NCBI GenBank assembly: GCA_021806225.1 | Contig: JAJZXW010000033.1 | Span: 1 to 64,000 of the forward strand | From: Nitrospirota bacterium | GTDB taxonomy: Bacteria; Nitrospirota; Leptospirillia; Leptospirillales; Leptospirillaceae | Length of the DNA: 64,000 bases | Reading direction: 5' to 3' | In this document: positions 28,796-37,731 of the stretch, piece by piece | Layout of the letters: every line of letters starts with the position of its first letter | Position numbering within the stretch: the first letter of the stretch is position 1 | Notes under the pieces: model-generated | What the model was told of the DNA's origin: nothing | Database searches by the model: none | The model's input: the letters and a program-made list of their open reading frames with translations, nothing else | Made by a program: the position numbers and the translations under genes

Positions 28796-29557
28796 ATGAC
28801 GCTTCTTTTCTCGACCCTCCTGTTTCGATGGTATGTCTTTTTCTTCTGGGGGGTGGGGCTCTGGACCCTTGCGCGCATTGCAGGCTTTCCTGGAGCCCTT
28901 TTCCGCTTTCTCCTCGCATACGGGATCGCCTATTTCTGCGAATGGTCCTCCGCCCGTCCTGGAGGTTGGTTCCCCTTCGGCCATTACCGTTATCTGCCAA
29001 CGACCCTCACGAAGGAGGTCTGGGTGGGAATCCTCCCCCTGATGGATTCTCTTTCCTTTGCTTTCCTTGCGGTGGGAGCGCTGGGGTTGGCGGCCATGTA
29101 TGGTCATAGAACCCTGGAGGAGGCGTTTTCCTTGCCCTGGCAGGATTTTTGGAAGATCCTCGCCGGAGCGGTGGCTCTCTTCGTCATGATCGACATGGTG
29201 ATCGATCCCGTTGCCCTCCGGGGAGGCCGCTGGTTTCTGGGGCAGATCTACGACTATCCGGAAGGGGGGGCCTATTTCGGCGTCACCCTGTCGAATTTCG
29301 CGGGGTGGGCGGTGACCGGATTTTTCATCATGACCCTCTGGAAACTGCTTCCGTACAAGCCGAGAAAAGGCCCATCGAGCCAGCTGCCTGATCTCATCCT
29401 TCCGGTGTTTCTCTATGGGTCGGTCTATCTGTTCAATCTTTCTGTGGCGCTTTATCTGACGGAATGGGGAATCGCGGGAGCCGACCTCTTTCTCGGAGGA
29501 CTGCTCGCGACCCTCTTCCTGGCCCGGAAGAAGCGGCGCCCCCTCTCCGGACAATGA
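28796..29557 (+). CDS. Carotenoid biosynthesis protein, CruF-like (DUF422)
   Basis: Polytopic membrane protein; FLLAYGIAYFCEWSSARPGGWFPFGHYRY, DMVIDPVALRGGRWFW-type motif. Confidence 0.75.
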   Translation: MTLLFSTLLFRWYVFFFWGVGLWTLARIAGFPGALFRFLLAYGIAYFCEWSSARPGGWFPFGHYRYLPTTLTKEVWVGILPLMDSLSFAFLAVGALGLAAMYGHRTLEEAFSLPWQDFWKILAGAVALFVMIDMVIDPVALRGGRWFLGQIYDYPEGGAYFGVTLSNFAGWAVTGFFIMTLWKLLPYKPRKGPSSQLPDLILPVFLYGSVYLFNLSVALYLTEWGIAGADLFLGGLLATLFLARKKRRPLSGQ

Positions 29558-29665
29558 TCGGCCCGGGATGCAGGGGGCCGCGAAAGAGAGGGGGGGGGCG
29601 GACGACTCCCTCGGAAAGCCCCTCCTTTCGTTGACCCTTTTCCCGACACGCCGTATAATTTTCTT

Positions 29666-30499
29666 ATGGAAAAAATGACAGGATCCTCGGGGCACAAGGG
29701 TGGGGAGATCGCCGTGGTCCTGATCGGCCACGGAAGTCCCATGGAGGAGGGGAATCGCCATTTTCGGGAAACGGTGGGCAAGCTTCTTCCGAGACTTCCC
29801 CGCGATTGGACGGTCCGGGAGGCTTTCCTCGAACACGCCGAACCGGATGTTCAGACAGTTTTGCGGGAGCTTGCGGAGAAAAAGGCCGTCATCCATCTCT
29901 TCCCGTTTCTCCTTTTCGATGCAGGCCACTCGAAGGGGGATGTCTGGGGGTTCATGGGGGATTTGGCCCGGGAATTTCCCAATGTGACGGTCGTTCGGGA
30001 GTGGGCGATCGGAATCGATCAGGCCCCCGTTTCCGTTCTGCTGGAGCTTTTGCCTCCTGCCGATCCGGCGATCCGGGACCAGGTCGTGATCGTGGGGCGG
30101 GGAAGCCTCGACCCTGGGGCAAATGCCTCCCTTTACTACCAAGGGCGACGCCTCTGGGAGCGCCGGCGGGGAAGAGAGTTTATTTACTCCTTCATCGGGG
30201 TGACCGAGCCCCGGTACCGGTCCCTGATGGAGTCCCTCGATCCTGCTGGAATCGACAGACTGCTCGTCGTGCCCTACTTCCTCTTCGAGGGGGTCCTCAT
30301 GGAGCGCATCCGGGAAGGGATGAAGGAGTTTCTGGACCGTCATCCCCTTTCTCTCGGAGGAATGGTCACCCCTCCGTTCGGTGATCATCCCCATCTGCTC
30401 GACGCTATTGCCGGGCGGCTAGTCCGCCTGGCGAAGAACCGCCAGACTGTCATGCCCCGGTGGCTCGCCCTCGATCCGCCATTCTCCGCCACTCTCTAA
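29666..30499 (+). CDS. Sirohydrochlorin cobaltochelatase/ferrochelatase (CbiX/SirB family)
   Basis: VVLIGHGSPMEEGN, VIHLFPFLLFDAGHSKGDV, VVPYFLFEGVLMERI. Confidence 0.85.
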   Translation: MEKMTGSSGHKGGEIAVVLIGHGSPMEEGNRHFRETVGKLLPRLPRDWTVREAFLEHAEPDVQTVLRELAEKKAVIHLFPFLLFDAGHSKGDVWGFMGDLAREFPNVTVVREWAIGIDQAPVSVLLELLPPADPAIRDQVVIVGRGSLDPGANASLYYQGRRLWERRRGREFIYSFIGVTEPRYRSLMESLDPAGIDRLLVVPYFLFEGVLMERIREGMKEFLDRHPLSLGGMVTPPFGDHPHLLDAIAGRLVRLAKNRQTVMPRWLALDPPFSATL

Positions 30500-30513
30500 C
30501 TGGAAGGCCGTTC

Positions 30514-31557
30514 ATGGGTTCTGCACCCCTTACCAACGATCTCTTTCTTCGGGCCTGTCGCCGGGAAAGGCTGGACCGTCCTCCCATCTGGATCATGCGC
30601 CAGGCCGGGCGATACATGCCCGAATACCAGGAAATTCGGAAGAAGACCACATTCCTGGGGCTCTGCAAGACCCCGGAGCTCGCCGCGCAGGCCACGCTTC
30701 TCCCCATCGACCTGTTGGGGCTCGATGCGGCCATTCTGTTTTCGGACATTCTGATTCCGGTCGAGGCGATGGGCCTCGATCTCGAATTCACCGAGCACAA
30801 GGGGCCGCGGTTTTCCAATCCGGTCAGGACCGATGCCGACATCGAGCGACTGGTGGTTCCGGAGGCCCGGAAGGCAACCGGATTCGTGGCCGATGCGGTC
30901 CGTCTCATAAACCAGAGACTGGCAGGCCGCGTCCCGCTCCTGGGCTTTTCCGGATCTCCGTTTACCCTGGCCACCTACATGGTCGAGGGGGAGACTTCCA
31001 AGGAGTTCACGCGGGTTAAGCGGCTTATTTTCGGTAATCCTCGCGGATATAGAGCCTTGATGGAGAAGGTGACCCGTACCGTGATCGATTATCTCGAGAT
31101 GCAGATCGAGGCCGGGGTCCACGCCTACCAGCTCTTCGATACCTGGGCAGGATCCCTTTGCGCGGAACATTACCGTGAGTTTGCCCTTCCCTACACTCAG
31201 GAGGTGGTCCAGGCCCTCTCCCGCCATGGAATCCCCTCGATTCTCTACGTGAACGGAACCTGTGCCCTGCTCGACGAGATGAACAAGGCCGGGACCGATG
31301 TTTTATCCATCGACTGGCGGCTCCCCCTTGAACGGGCCATTCCCCGGGTGTCGAACGACAAGGCACTCCAGGGGAACCTCGATCCGGTGGTTCTCCTGAC
31401 GACCCGGGAAGCGCTCGAGTCGGAAGTGAAAAGAGTTCTGGCAGGTGTCGGAGGCCGACCCGGCTTCATCTTCAATCTTGGCCACGGGATCCTTCCTGAA
31501 ACACCGGTCGAGATGGCCCGCCATCTCGTGAAAATCGTCCAGAACGGAACCGCCTAG
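30514..31557 (+). CDS. hemE: Uroporphyrinogen decarboxylase
   Basis: RPPIWIMRQAGRYMPEY, GFSGSPFTLATYMVEG, GNLDP, FNLGHGI. Confidence 0.97.
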   Translation: MGSAPLTNDLFLRACRRERLDRPPIWIMRQAGRYMPEYQEIRKKTTFLGLCKTPELAAQATLLPIDLLGLDAAILFSDILIPVEAMGLDLEFTEHKGPRFSNPVRTDADIERLVVPEARKATGFVADAVRLINQRLAGRVPLLGFSGSPFTLATYMVEGETSKEFTRVKRLIFGNPRGYRALMEKVTRTVIDYLEMQIEAGVHAYQLFDTWAGSLCAEHYREFALPYTQEVVQALSRHGIPSILYVNGTCALLDEMNKAGTDVLSIDWRLPLERAIPRVSNDKALQGNLDPVVLLTTREALESEVKRVLAGVGGRPGFIFNLGHGILPETPVEMARHLVKIVQNGTA

Positions 31558-31564
31558 ACCCGAA

Positions 31565-32968
31565 ATGAAGGAGTCACTTTACCCCATGATGAACACTGCG
31601 GATATCGCCCTTCTCAAAAAATACGACCGGCCTGGCCCACGCTACACCAGCTATCCTACCGCTCCCGTCTGGACGGAGGAGTTCGGTGAGAAGGACGCGC
31701 GGGAGGAGCTTGCTCGATCCAATGACGCAAGGACTCCCCGGGATCTTTCGCTTTACTTTCATATCCCCTTTTGCGAGTCCCTCTGCTATTTTTGCGGGTG
31801 CAGCACGATCATTACACGTGATAAGGCCAAGGCAGAGGAATACAACGATTTCCTGGCCCGGGAAATGGCCGTGGTCTCGCCCCTGCTCGACCGGAACAGA
31901 AAGGTGGTCCAGCTCCATCTGGGAGGGGGGACCCCCTCGAGTCTCACACCCGCCCAGACGCGAACGCTCTTCCGGAACATCGATCAGCATTTTGCTGTGG
32001 ACTACAAGGATGGGGAGATTTCAGCCGAGATCGATCCCCGGGAGGCCTCCAACCACTATCTGGAGACCTTGAAGACGGTCGGCGTCAACCGGATCAGCAT
32101 GGGCGTCCAGGACTTCGATCCCGCCGTTCAGACGGCGGTCCACCGGGTCCAGCCTCTCGAAATGACAGAACGGGTTTTTCGAAAGTGCCGGGAGCTGGCC
32201 TTCCACAGCATCAACATAGATCTCATATACGGGCTTCCCTTTCAGACCGTGGAGAGTTTTTCGACCACACTGGATCAGATCATCGCCCTTTCCCCTGATC
32301 GGATTGCCGTCTTCAACTATGCCCATGTCCCCTGGCTGAAAAAACACATGGTCCTGATACGGGAGTCGACTCTCCCCCCTCCGGACGTGAAATTCGCCCT
32401 CATAAGCCTTATCGGGGAAAAACTCGAAAAGGCGGGATACCGTTTCATCGGGATGGACCACTTCGCGAAACCCGATGACGAACTCTTTCTGGCTCAGGTC
32501 GACAAGACCCTCTACCGGAATTTCCAGGGATACACCACCAAGAAAAACGCGGATCTTCTTGGGCTCGGTGTCACCGCCATCAGCATGTTCGACGAGGCCT
32601 ACTGGCAGAATGTGAAGGCCCTTCCGGACTATTCGGCCAGGACGCTCTCCGGTCGGCTCGGTGTCTTCCGGGGGGTGCGTCTTTCGAAGGACGACCGGAT
32701 GCGCAGGGAAATCATCTCCCGGATCATGTGCGACCTCGAAATCGACCGCAAAAAGGTCCTTTCTCCCTTCGGAGAGTCCTTTGACACCTATTTTGCGAAA
32801 GAGATCGGGGTTCTGGAAGGGTTTGTTCCGGACGGTCTTCTTGAAATCCTCCCCGATAGGATCCGGATTTCAGCGTTGGGGCGGATCTTCCTGAGAAATA
32901 TTGCCATGGTCTTCGATGCCTACCTGAAGGAAGCTCCCAAGGGACCTCTCTTTTCACGAACACTCTGA
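31565..32968 (+). CDS. hemN: Oxygen-independent coproporphyrinogen III oxidase
   Basis: GPRYTSYPTAPVW, YFHIPFCESLCYFCGCSTI, LHLGGGTPSSL. Confidence 0.97.
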   Translation: MKESLYPMMNTADIALLKKYDRPGPRYTSYPTAPVWTEEFGEKDAREELARSNDARTPRDLSLYFHIPFCESLCYFCGCSTIITRDKAKAEEYNDFLAREMAVVSPLLDRNRKVVQLHLGGGTPSSLTPAQTRTLFRNIDQHFAVDYKDGEISAEIDPREASNHYLETLKTVGVNRISMGVQDFDPAVQTAVHRVQPLEMTERVFRKCRELAFHSINIDLIYGLPFQTVESFSTTLDQIIALSPDRIAVFNYAHVPWLKKHMVLIRESTLPPPDVKFALISLIGEKLEKAGYRFIGMDHFAKPDDELFLAQVDKTLYRNFQGYTTKKNADLLGLGVTAISMFDEAYWQNVKALPDYSARTLSGRLGVFRGVRLSKDDRMRREIISRIMCDLEIDRKKVLSPFGESFDTYFAKEIGVLEGFVPDGLLEILPDRIRISALGRIFLRNIAMVFDAYLKEAPKGPLFSRTL

Positions 32969-33014
32969 CCATTTTTCCGCGATCGCCCTGGGGATTGCTC
33001 GGGGCGATCTCTTC

Positions 33015-33929
33015 CTAAAGCGATTTCCAGAGACTTTTCTGGCCGGTGGCCAGCCTTAAAACCTCCTCCATCCTGTCGACAGGAGCCTCCTTTCCGGTCC
33101 AGAGCCGGAAGGCCAGGGCCCCTTGGCAGAGAAGCATCCCCAGTCCGTTCTGGGAAGGAGCACCAAAGAGCGATCCCATTTCAAGAAAGGGGGTCCGCCC
33201 GCCTTCCTCCGGACCTGCTCCTGATGGCTTGGAAGGAACGTAGGAGAGATCGAAAAGGGTGGCATCGGAAAGGGAAAGCCCTTCCAGTGGCGGGAAGGGG
33301 ATCTCGTTTCCCGCGAAGGCCCTGAGGGAAAGGGTGTTGATCACAAGCGGGTTCTTGGCGTTCGAGATCCAGTCCCTCCAGGAGGTTTGATCAAGGGCAC
33401 ATGCGGTCCGGTCCGGTATCCCGGAAAGAATGGGAAGATTCAGGAGCGCTTCCCCCCGGGATCTGGTCCTGTTGACGAGGCAAATGGCCCTGAAAGGGCG
33501 ACGGGCGAGGGCCCAGAGGACCGCCCGTGCCGATCCCCCCGCTCCGAAGATCAGGACGTGTGAGGGAAAAGCGAGGCGGTTCTCTTCCAGAAATCGTTCG
33601 AGAGCCAGGAGAAACCCCGGGCCGTCGGTATTGTCTCCCAACCATTCTCCCCGGCGTGAGACGACAGTGTTGACCGCTCCGATTTCACGGGCAGTTTCGG
33701 AAAGTCCGTCAACCATTCCCGGAATGGCTTCCTTGTGGGGAAGGGTAATGTTGAATCCCGCGACCCCGAGGATCCGGAGGGCGGCCAGTGCTTGCGGCAG
33801 CTGCTCCGGGGAGATGTCGAAGGGGAGGTAGGCGGCGTCGAGTCCAGAGGCGTCGAAGGCTGCCTGCTGGAAGCGAGGCGAAAGGGAATGGGCCACGGGA
33901 TGGCCGATGATCGCGAAAAACTGTCTCAC
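33015..33929 (-). CDS. aroE: Shikimate dehydrogenase
   Basis: FAIIGHPVAHSLSPRFQQAAF, NITLPHKEAIPG, NTDGPGF, GAGGSARAVLWAL. Confidence 0.96.
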   Translation of the reverse strand: MRQFFAIIGHPVAHSLSPRFQQAAFDASGLDAAYLPFDISPEQLPQALAALRILGVAGFNITLPHKEAIPGMVDGLSETAREIGAVNTVVSRRGEWLGDNTDGPGFLLALERFLEENRLAFPSHVLIFGAGGSARAVLWALARRPFRAICLVNRTRSRGEALLNLPILSGIPDRTACALDQTSWRDWISNAKNPLVINTLSLRAFAGNEIPFPPLEGLSLSDATLFDLSYVPSKPSGAGPEEGGRTPFLEMGSLFGAPSQNGLGMLLCQGALAFRLWTGKEAPVDRMEEVLRLATGQKSLWKSL

Positions 33930-33947
33930 GGAAAGCTCCGCAGAGAG

Positions 33948-33978
33948 AACGGGCCTGGAAGTCCAGGCCCGTTTTTTT
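33948..33978 (+). terminator. Strong stem-loop with + strand T-run
   Basis: AACGGGCCTGGA AG TCCAGGCCCG TTTTTTT. Confidence 0.7.
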
Positions 33979-34005
33979 CAGGGTGATCCGGGAAGGCGCC
34001 GATAT

Positions 34006-34551
34006 TTACTGGATCCAGCGCTTGGCTTCGTTCCGGTAGGACGCTTCCGCTTTCTTGACTGCGTCGGCGTAATCGGCGGTCGCGTTGCGGAGGCCTTCCG
34101 TGTAGTTTCGCAGGGCTTCCGCCACTGTTCCCTGCCGGACGGCCCGGGCCCGGGCGATGGCGACAGCAAAGTCTTTTGCGGCTCCCTTGATCTTTTCCTT
34201 CAGGTTGGCATCGAACCCTGAGCTCTGGGCCACTTCCTCCTTCACGGTATTGATTTTAAGTGTCACATCCCGATTGGCCCGTTCGGTCTCCTTGTCGTAG
34301 GCGGCGTCAGCCTTTCTCTTGGCGAGATCGAAGGTCTTCCGGGCTTTGGAGATCGACTTGTGGTAGAGGGTCGAGGCGCGGGAGACGACAGCATCGTAGT
34401 GGCCCACGGCCCGGGTAACACGGGAGGTATCTGTCATGTCGGCGGCAAAGGTCCTGGAGTGCGGTGCGGAAATGACAATGAGGCCGGCAAGGGCCAGCGC
34501 AAACAGAGTCTTCGAGGCATAATTTCTGGAATGGACGGATCTGATTGTCAT
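34006..34551 (-). CDS. Exported helical hypothetical protein
   Basis: Signal peptide TLFALALAGLIVISAPHSRTFAA then Lys/Ala-rich helical sequence. Confidence 0.7.
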   Translation of the reverse strand: MTIRSVHSRNYASKTLFALALAGLIVISAPHSRTFAADMTDTSRVTRAVGHYDAVVSRASTLYHKSISKARKTFDLAKRKADAAYDKETERANRDVTLKINTVKEEVAQSSGFDANLKEKIKGAAKDFAVAIARARAVRQGTVAEALRNYTEGLRNATADYADAVKKAEASYRNEAKRWIQ

Positions 34552-34714
34552 AAGCCCCTCTTTTGAGAAAGGTGGTTGGGAACCGTTCCCCGCCATCCTA
34601 ACATAGACCTCCTCTTTTTGGGGAGAGGAAAGGCGGTCAGGCACGGACAGGAGTGATGGAAGGAACTTGAAGCCGTTCCCTGCGATGGGCCGTCTCCGGG
34701 GAGATCTTCATGTG

Positions 34715-35274
34715 TCACAATCTCCCACTGCAAACGAATTCCTGTTCTTCCATAGTCGTCGCGGGGGACTCTTTCGCCTCCCGTTGTTGGGGACGTGTCG
34801 CCAGACAGGGAAAAGGGGCGCATACAGGCACCACCTGTCCTTTTTTGCTCTTGACGGCACACATGCTCTGGTCGGGGTGAAAGGCCAAGCTGTCGGCCTT
34901 TGCCGGATCATTGGGAAAGATGATGATCCCCGGAGATCCGGAAAGGTCGATTTTTCGACTCTCGATCTCCCGGGTTCTCCGGATCATCTCCAGAATCTGC
35001 GACAACGATAGCTCCAGGCTCTCCTCCGACATGTCAGGAAGAGTGAGGACGAACGCCTCTCCGCCAGATCGTGCCACGGTGTCCGAATTGACGATTCCGA
35101 CGATGCTCGATCCTCGCTCCGCTGAAGGATGGCGCATGTCTTCTCGAAGAGTTCCCAAGGGAGGGAAGATGGGCCCCGACGATTCCTTTGTTTTCTGACG
35201 CCTTCCGGGGCCGATGGTTCGTCTGGTCGTCCCATGGCCGGGAACTTCTCACGGCAATCTTGCGCCGTGACCAT
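34715..35274 (-). pseudogene. Degenerate GGDEF (diguanylate cyclase) domain fragment
   Basis: DTVARSGGEAFVLTLPD resembles ARxGGDEFxxLLP; GIIIFPNDPAKADSLAFHPDQSMCAVKSKKG resembles GIALFPDDGxxxxxLLxxADxAMYxAKxxG. Confidence 0.65.
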
Positions 35275-35388
35275 TTTTTCTTTATCCTCGTATAGATTAT
35301 AGGAATGTCCCCTTAAGCTCCGAGTTCTCCTTCCTCATTTTTTGCCTGGAGGGCGGGGCCTCAAGCCACCCTCCCGATTGGAGCCGCC

Positions 35389-37671
35389 ATGACCGATCCA
35401 AAGAGTCTTCTCCGTGAGACCGCGGACAAGATCGGACTGATCGAGCAAGAGCTTCGGACCCTTCGGGAGTCGGCCCAGAGTGCGGCTGGAGCCGGGGAAG
35501 CGGTCCGTTCTCCTGCTTCGACAATTGTCTGCCCGCCCCCTTTCCCGGAGGGGAGACTTGGCCAGGATGGACGGGTGGGGGATCCCTATGGAACGGCCGC
35601 TTCCCAAGTGCTTCTTTCGGCGCGCCTTTCCATTCAGATTCTGAGCCAGAACGTCGTCGATCTTTTTTATTCGACGCTGATGACCCATCCGGACGCAAAA
35701 ATGGTGCTGGATCTTCTCTCCCTTCCCGAGATGGAACATCTCAGGGAAATGCAGATCCGCTATCTCTCCTCCATTCTCGCCCCGGGGCTTTCGAAGACTG
35801 AGCACGAAGTCCTGGCAAAGGAAACCGGTCTCCGTCATGCGATGATGGGGGTTTCCCCCGCCTCGCTTGCCGAGGCCGTTTCCATTTACCGTCACGCGAT
35901 CGATCGGACATTCGACACGGGAGATTCCAGTGCGACCCTGCTCGGAGAGGTGGTGATCGAGCGTCTCTCCAACGACCTTTCCTGGCAACTGGTGGCTTTT
36001 TCGACCATCGAGCAGGACAGGGCCCATATGACCCGGGAATTTCTTGAGATCTTCGCCGCGAGGTCGAACAGGGAAGATCTTCTCCAGGAGATGCTGGACA
36101 GGATCGTAAGGATTCCCGGAATTGCAGGTGCGTCGATCGCGAGCTTCCCGAACAGAGACCAGATCCAGTGCGAGATGGTGGCAGGAACGGTCTTGAACGG
36201 ACTGGAGTGCCTCAGGAATCACTTCCTGCAACCGGCAAATGAAAAAAACCTTGCCCGGAAAGCCTTTTTGGAAGAGCGCCCCGCTCTCGTCAACTCGATG
36301 AATTCGGAGGAGGTCTCTCAGGATGACCAGGCGGAATCACGGCTCCTGGCTATTCGCTCCATGGCCGCCTGGCCCATTCTCTCCCAGAACGGAGTCCCTG
36401 TCGCGATTCTCAATCTTTACAGCAAATGGCCGGGATTTTTTAGCTCCGACAGCCAGCGTCTCTTCTGGGATTTCTTGACCAGTTCCCTTGGAACGGCCCT
36501 CTTTTCCCTTCAGAAAAATTCTCCAACCCGGACCTTTCGCTCCATTTCCCTGACCGAAAACCAGAGGTTTCGTGCCCTTCTGAACGACGGCTCTCTCGAA
36601 ATGTGGTACCAGCCCGTCGTCCATCCCCTGACCCGCAAGATCGTCAAGTTCGAAGCCCTTGCGAGACTCCGGGACGGTGGGGAAGTGCTGGTCCCCGGAC
36701 GATTCCTTCCGGCATTGGGGTCGAACCTCCTTCTCCACTTGTTCGAACTGGGGCTTGATCGGGTTCGCCGGGATTTTGCGGACAATTCAAGTTTCGGGGG
36801 AGGGGTCGCTTCTCCCAGGGTTTCGCTCAATTTTCCCGTTGAAGGATTCTCGAACAAGGGGTTCATGGACAGGCTCATCAAGGCGGGCCACGGCAGATCT
36901 TCCGGCGATCCGGCTCTTGAGATCACCCTTGAGATCCTCGAAACGGGGTATCTCGATGAAGTGACCGCCCAGAAGAAAATCCATCTCCTCAAGGAGGCGG
37001 GATTCCAGATTGCAATCGACGATGTCGGAACGGGAGATTCTTCTCTCAGGCGCTTGATGTCCCTTCCCATTGACGAAATCAAGATCGACCAGTCCTTCGT
37101 GCGCTCACTGGAAAGAAAACCGGAGAACCTCGGGATCATCCTTTCCCTGGTCGATCTGGCGACCGGCCTCGGGCTCGACTATGTCCTTGAAGGGGTCGAA
37201 AATGCCAAGATTTTCGACATGCTCTCCATTGTCGGTCCGCGGGGGATGCTCCAGGGATACGCGATAGGGCGGCCCATGCCTCCGGAGGCCCTTCCTTCCT
37301 GGTGCGAATCCTGGAATGCCCCCCTGGACATCTTTCATCCGTGGTCACTGCAGGGATGGTTTGCCCAACACGAAATCCGCAATCGTTACATTGCTCTTTT
37401 CCTGTCACGGGGGGCCTGGGAGGTCCTTCTGGCCGAGAGCCTTTCGGACCCCGCCCGCTGTCCCCTAAGCGAGACTCTGAGCCGGCTCAGGATTTCCGAA
37501 AAGCTTCGAGGGAAAGTGGATGCGCTCCACCGGGAGTTCCACGGGCAAATCAGGCGATTAATGGAGGAGTCGCACATTTCCTCCACGGTTTTTCAGGACG
37601 CATTCCGGGAGATCCTTGCAGGATATCAGTCTTTGGTCGTCGGTCTTTTTCCGGAGTCTGATACTCCCTAG
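35389..37671 (+). CDS. Globin-coupled-sensor-like / GAF / EAL phosphodiesterase with CZB-like tail
   Basis: N-terminal VVDLFYSTLMTHPDAKMVL...GLRHAMMGVSPASLAEAVSIY; EAL motifs KFEALARL, AIDDVGTGDSSL, EIKIDQSFV, LEGVE. Confidence 0.8.
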   Translation: MTDPKSLLRETADKIGLIEQELRTLRESAQSAAGAGEAVRSPASTIVCPPPFPEGRLGQDGRVGDPYGTAASQVLLSARLSIQILSQNVVDLFYSTLMTHPDAKMVLDLLSLPEMEHLREMQIRYLSSILAPGLSKTEHEVLAKETGLRHAMMGVSPASLAEAVSIYRHAIDRTFDTGDSSATLLGEVVIERLSNDLSWQLVAFSTIEQDRAHMTREFLEIFAARSNREDLLQEMLDRIVRIPGIAGASIASFPNRDQIQCEMVAGTVLNGLECLRNHFLQPANEKNLARKAFLEERPALVNSMNSEEVSQDDQAESRLLAIRSMAAWPILSQNGVPVAILNLYSKWPGFFSSDSQRLFWDFLTSSLGTALFSLQKNSPTRTFRSISLTENQRFRALLNDGSLEMWYQPVVHPLTRKIVKFEALARLRDGGEVLVPGRFLPALGSNLLLHLFELGLDRVRRDFADNSSFGGGVASPRVSLNFPVEGFSNKGFMDRLIKAGHGRSSGDPALEITLEILETGYLDEVTAQKKIHLLKEAGFQIAIDDVGTGDSSLRRLMSLPIDEIKIDQSFVRSLERKPENLGIILSLVDLATGLGLDYVLEGVENAKIFDMLSIVGPRGMLQGYAIGRPMPPEALPSWCESWNAPLDIFHPWSLQGWFAQHEIRNRYIALFLSRGAWEVLLAESLSDPARCPLSETLSRLRISEKLRGKVDALHREFHGQIRRLMEESHISSTVFQDAFREILAGYQSLVVGLFPESDTP

Positions 37672-37731
37672 AAGTCTTCGCGGTTTTTCTTTTTATGGCC
37701 TTTTGCATAGACCCGACTCCTGGCTCCCTCC

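Noticed and set aside
28406-30394. Minus ORF of 662 aa
   Set aside because: Antisense to the EamA, CruF and CbiX genes; no recognisable domains.
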